NCBI GenBank assembly: GCA_947479935.1
Contig: CANKBG010000001.1
Span: forward strand, 1 to 64,000
DNA: 64,000 nt
Direction: 5' to 3'
Source: Comamonadaceae bacterium
Lineage (GTDB): Bacteria; Pseudomonadota; Gammaproteobacteria; Burkholderiales; Burkholderiaceae_C
The notes beneath the pieces are model-generated. The model ran no database searches. It worked only from the letters and a program-made list of their open reading frames with translations, and had not been told where the DNA came from. A program made the translations under genes and the position numbers. Numbering within the stretch: the stretch's first letter is position 1; each line of letters begins with the position of its first letter. Shown here one piece after another: positions 62,957-64,000 of the stretch.

Positions 62957-64000
62957 ATGCCAACATGTTGTTTGTTGTTGTCTCATTAAGCATCGTGCTG
63001 TGCGTGGCGGGCGTGTTAATTTGGGTGCTACTCCGTCAGCGGCAAATGGCGACTACTGCCAGTCAAGCCAAGGCCAATGCCAAGGTCTACCGTGAGCAAA
63101 TCCTTGATCTCGACCATGAACATGAGAGTGGTCACATTAGCGATGAAGAATGGCAGCAGTCTCGTGACGAATTGAGCATGCGTCTGCTAGAAGATACATC
63201 GGCAGTCGATGACCCTGCCGCGAAAAAAGAAAAGCCTGCAATGTGGACGGCTGTGATTCTGGCGATGGCTTTGCCTTTGTCCTCGATGGGGTTGTACATG
63301 TGGCTTGGTGAGCCTGATGGACTCAATCCGATGGCTGTCAAGGCGCCTGAAAAAGTCGACCAACCTGAGTTGTTAAAGATGGCAGAGAGCTTGGCTCTGA
63401 AGCTAGAGGCGAAGCCAGACAATCTTCAGGGGTGGGTGATGTTGGGCCGCACCTATCGAAGTTTGGAAAAATACGAAGCCTCTTTGAAAGCTTATGACCG
63501 TGCTTTGAAACTGACTGCAGACGATGATTTGAATATAGAACGCATTGAAGTCATGGCCATGCAAAGGCAGGGCAATTTTGATGGTGAGCCGTGGCGTGTC
63601 ATTCGCGATATTCTGCAAAGAGATCCGCAGCACTACGCCGCATTGTTGATGGCAGGCAGTGCATCCTATGCAAGTGGGCAATATCCTGATGCCTTGAAAT
63701 ATTGGCAACAAGCCCGTAAGCCACTCGCGGCAGACAACCCCGATGTGCCAGGCTTGGACAATGCCATTGCCACCGTTCAGGAAAAACTAGGTTTGCCAGT
63801 GAAGCAAGATTCGGCTTCCGCTGCCAAAGGTGCTGCTGGATCAGTGCTGAGCCTTACTGGGCAGGTGACTATTTCTGCTGCCTTCAAAGACAAAGTCAGT
63901 CCGAACGATGTGGTGTTTGTGTATGCCACGCCTGCCAATGGTGAGCGTATGCCGCTGGCTATTTTCAAAACCACTGTCGCGCAGTTGCCTCTGAACTTTA
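62953..64000 (+). CDS. ccmI: Cytochrome c-type biogenesis protein CcmI, 3' end cut by the window
   Basis: Starts at ATG 62953 in the ATGA overlap with ccmH and stays open to the window edge (349 codons), so it is partial. Two membrane spans (residues ~4-26 and ~97-117) frame a cytoplasmic loop (YREQILDLDHEHESG...), then TPR-like repeats (WVMLGRTYRSLEKYEASLKAY; ALLMAGSASYASGQYPDAL), and the beginning of the C-terminal periplasmic domain (SLTGQVTISAAFKDKVSP). CcmI chaperones apocytochrome c to CcmH/F. Confidence 0.92.
   Translation, partial: MNANMLFVVVSLSIVLCVAGVLIWVLLRQRQMATTASQAKANAKVYREQILDLDHEHESGHISDEEWQQSRDELSMRLLEDTSAVDDPAAKKEKPAMWTAVILAMALPLSSMGLYMWLGEPDGLNPMAVKAPEKVDQPELLKMAESLALKLEAKPDNLQGWVMLGRTYRSLEKYEASLKAYDRALKLTADDDLNIERIEVMAMQRQGNFDGEPWRVIRDILQRDPQHYAALLMAGSASYASGQYPDALKYWQQARKPLAADNPDVPGLDNAIATVQEKLGLPVKQDSASAAKGAAGSVLSLTGQVTISAAFKDKVSPNDVVFVYATPANGERMPLAIFKTTVAQLPLNF

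Noticed and set aside
1-64000. Mobile elements, prophage genes and CRISPR arrays
   Set aside because: I found no transposase, integrase or phage structural gene and no series of regularly spaced repeats; the only tandem units are the 11-base pair after the tRNA and the Pho-box array.

Overview
The window looks like a chromosome segment of a Gram-negative betaproteobacterium of the order Burkholderiales, most likely a Comamonadaceae-type freshwater lineage. The signs are a Burkholderiales-style trimeric porin ending in Phe, a Bug-family tricarboxylate receptor, a full class I cytochrome c maturation operon, the yicC-gmk-rpoZ-spoT order, and moderate GC with ATG/GTG/TTG starts. This placement is inference from gene content. 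I see no insertion sequence, prophage or CRISPR array, and no gene-free stretch longer than about 300 bases.

1-15.5 kb is a catabolic and transport region. It holds an FAD monooxygenase cut by the left edge, an SDR dehydrogenase, a five-gene branched-chain-type ABC importer (livG-livF-binding protein-livH-livM) closed by a strong terminator, a Bug receptor with a dienelactone hydrolase, small redox and metal genes, a YghU-type GST, two aldehyde dehydrogenases, a nitronate monooxygenase, and two decayed gene remnants (6994-7151 and 13487-13981).

15.6-35.5 kb is dominated by a phosphate-starvation island. A translationally coupled trio (OlsB-like acyltransferase, COG2908-type metallophosphoesterase resembling PlcP, GT4 glycosyltransferase resembling Agt) is followed by ppk, sixA, ppx, pstSCAB, phoU, phoB, phoR, a PhoX alkaline phosphatase, a secreted metallophosphatase and a porin. 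PhoB-box-like 7-4-7 direct repeats lie upstream of the trio, ppk, pstS, phoX and the porin. Together this reads as a Pho regulon that senses phosphate (PstSCAB-PhoU-PhoR/PhoB), scavenges it (PhoX, metallophosphatase, porin), stores it (Ppk/Ppx) and probably replaces phospholipids with phosphorus-free lipids.

35.5-45.4 kb holds a small unknown exported protein, a periplasmic metallo-hydrolase, a solute-binding protein, and a minus-strand operon (HtrA-like protease, MoxR ATPase, DUF58, vWA protein, protein phosphatase) with a second vWA paralogue diverging from it; then a class II aldolase and a D-2-hydroxyacid dehydrogenase.

45.4-56.4 kb is housekeeping: tRNA-Arg(ACG), a GIY-YIG-like protein, greB, spoT, rpoZ, gmk, yicC, rph, rdgB, hemW, a winged-helix regulator and an orphan molybdenum hydroxylase large subunit. 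56.5-64 kb has a small membrane-anchored protein and the ccmABCDEFGHI operon, with ccmI running off the right edge.
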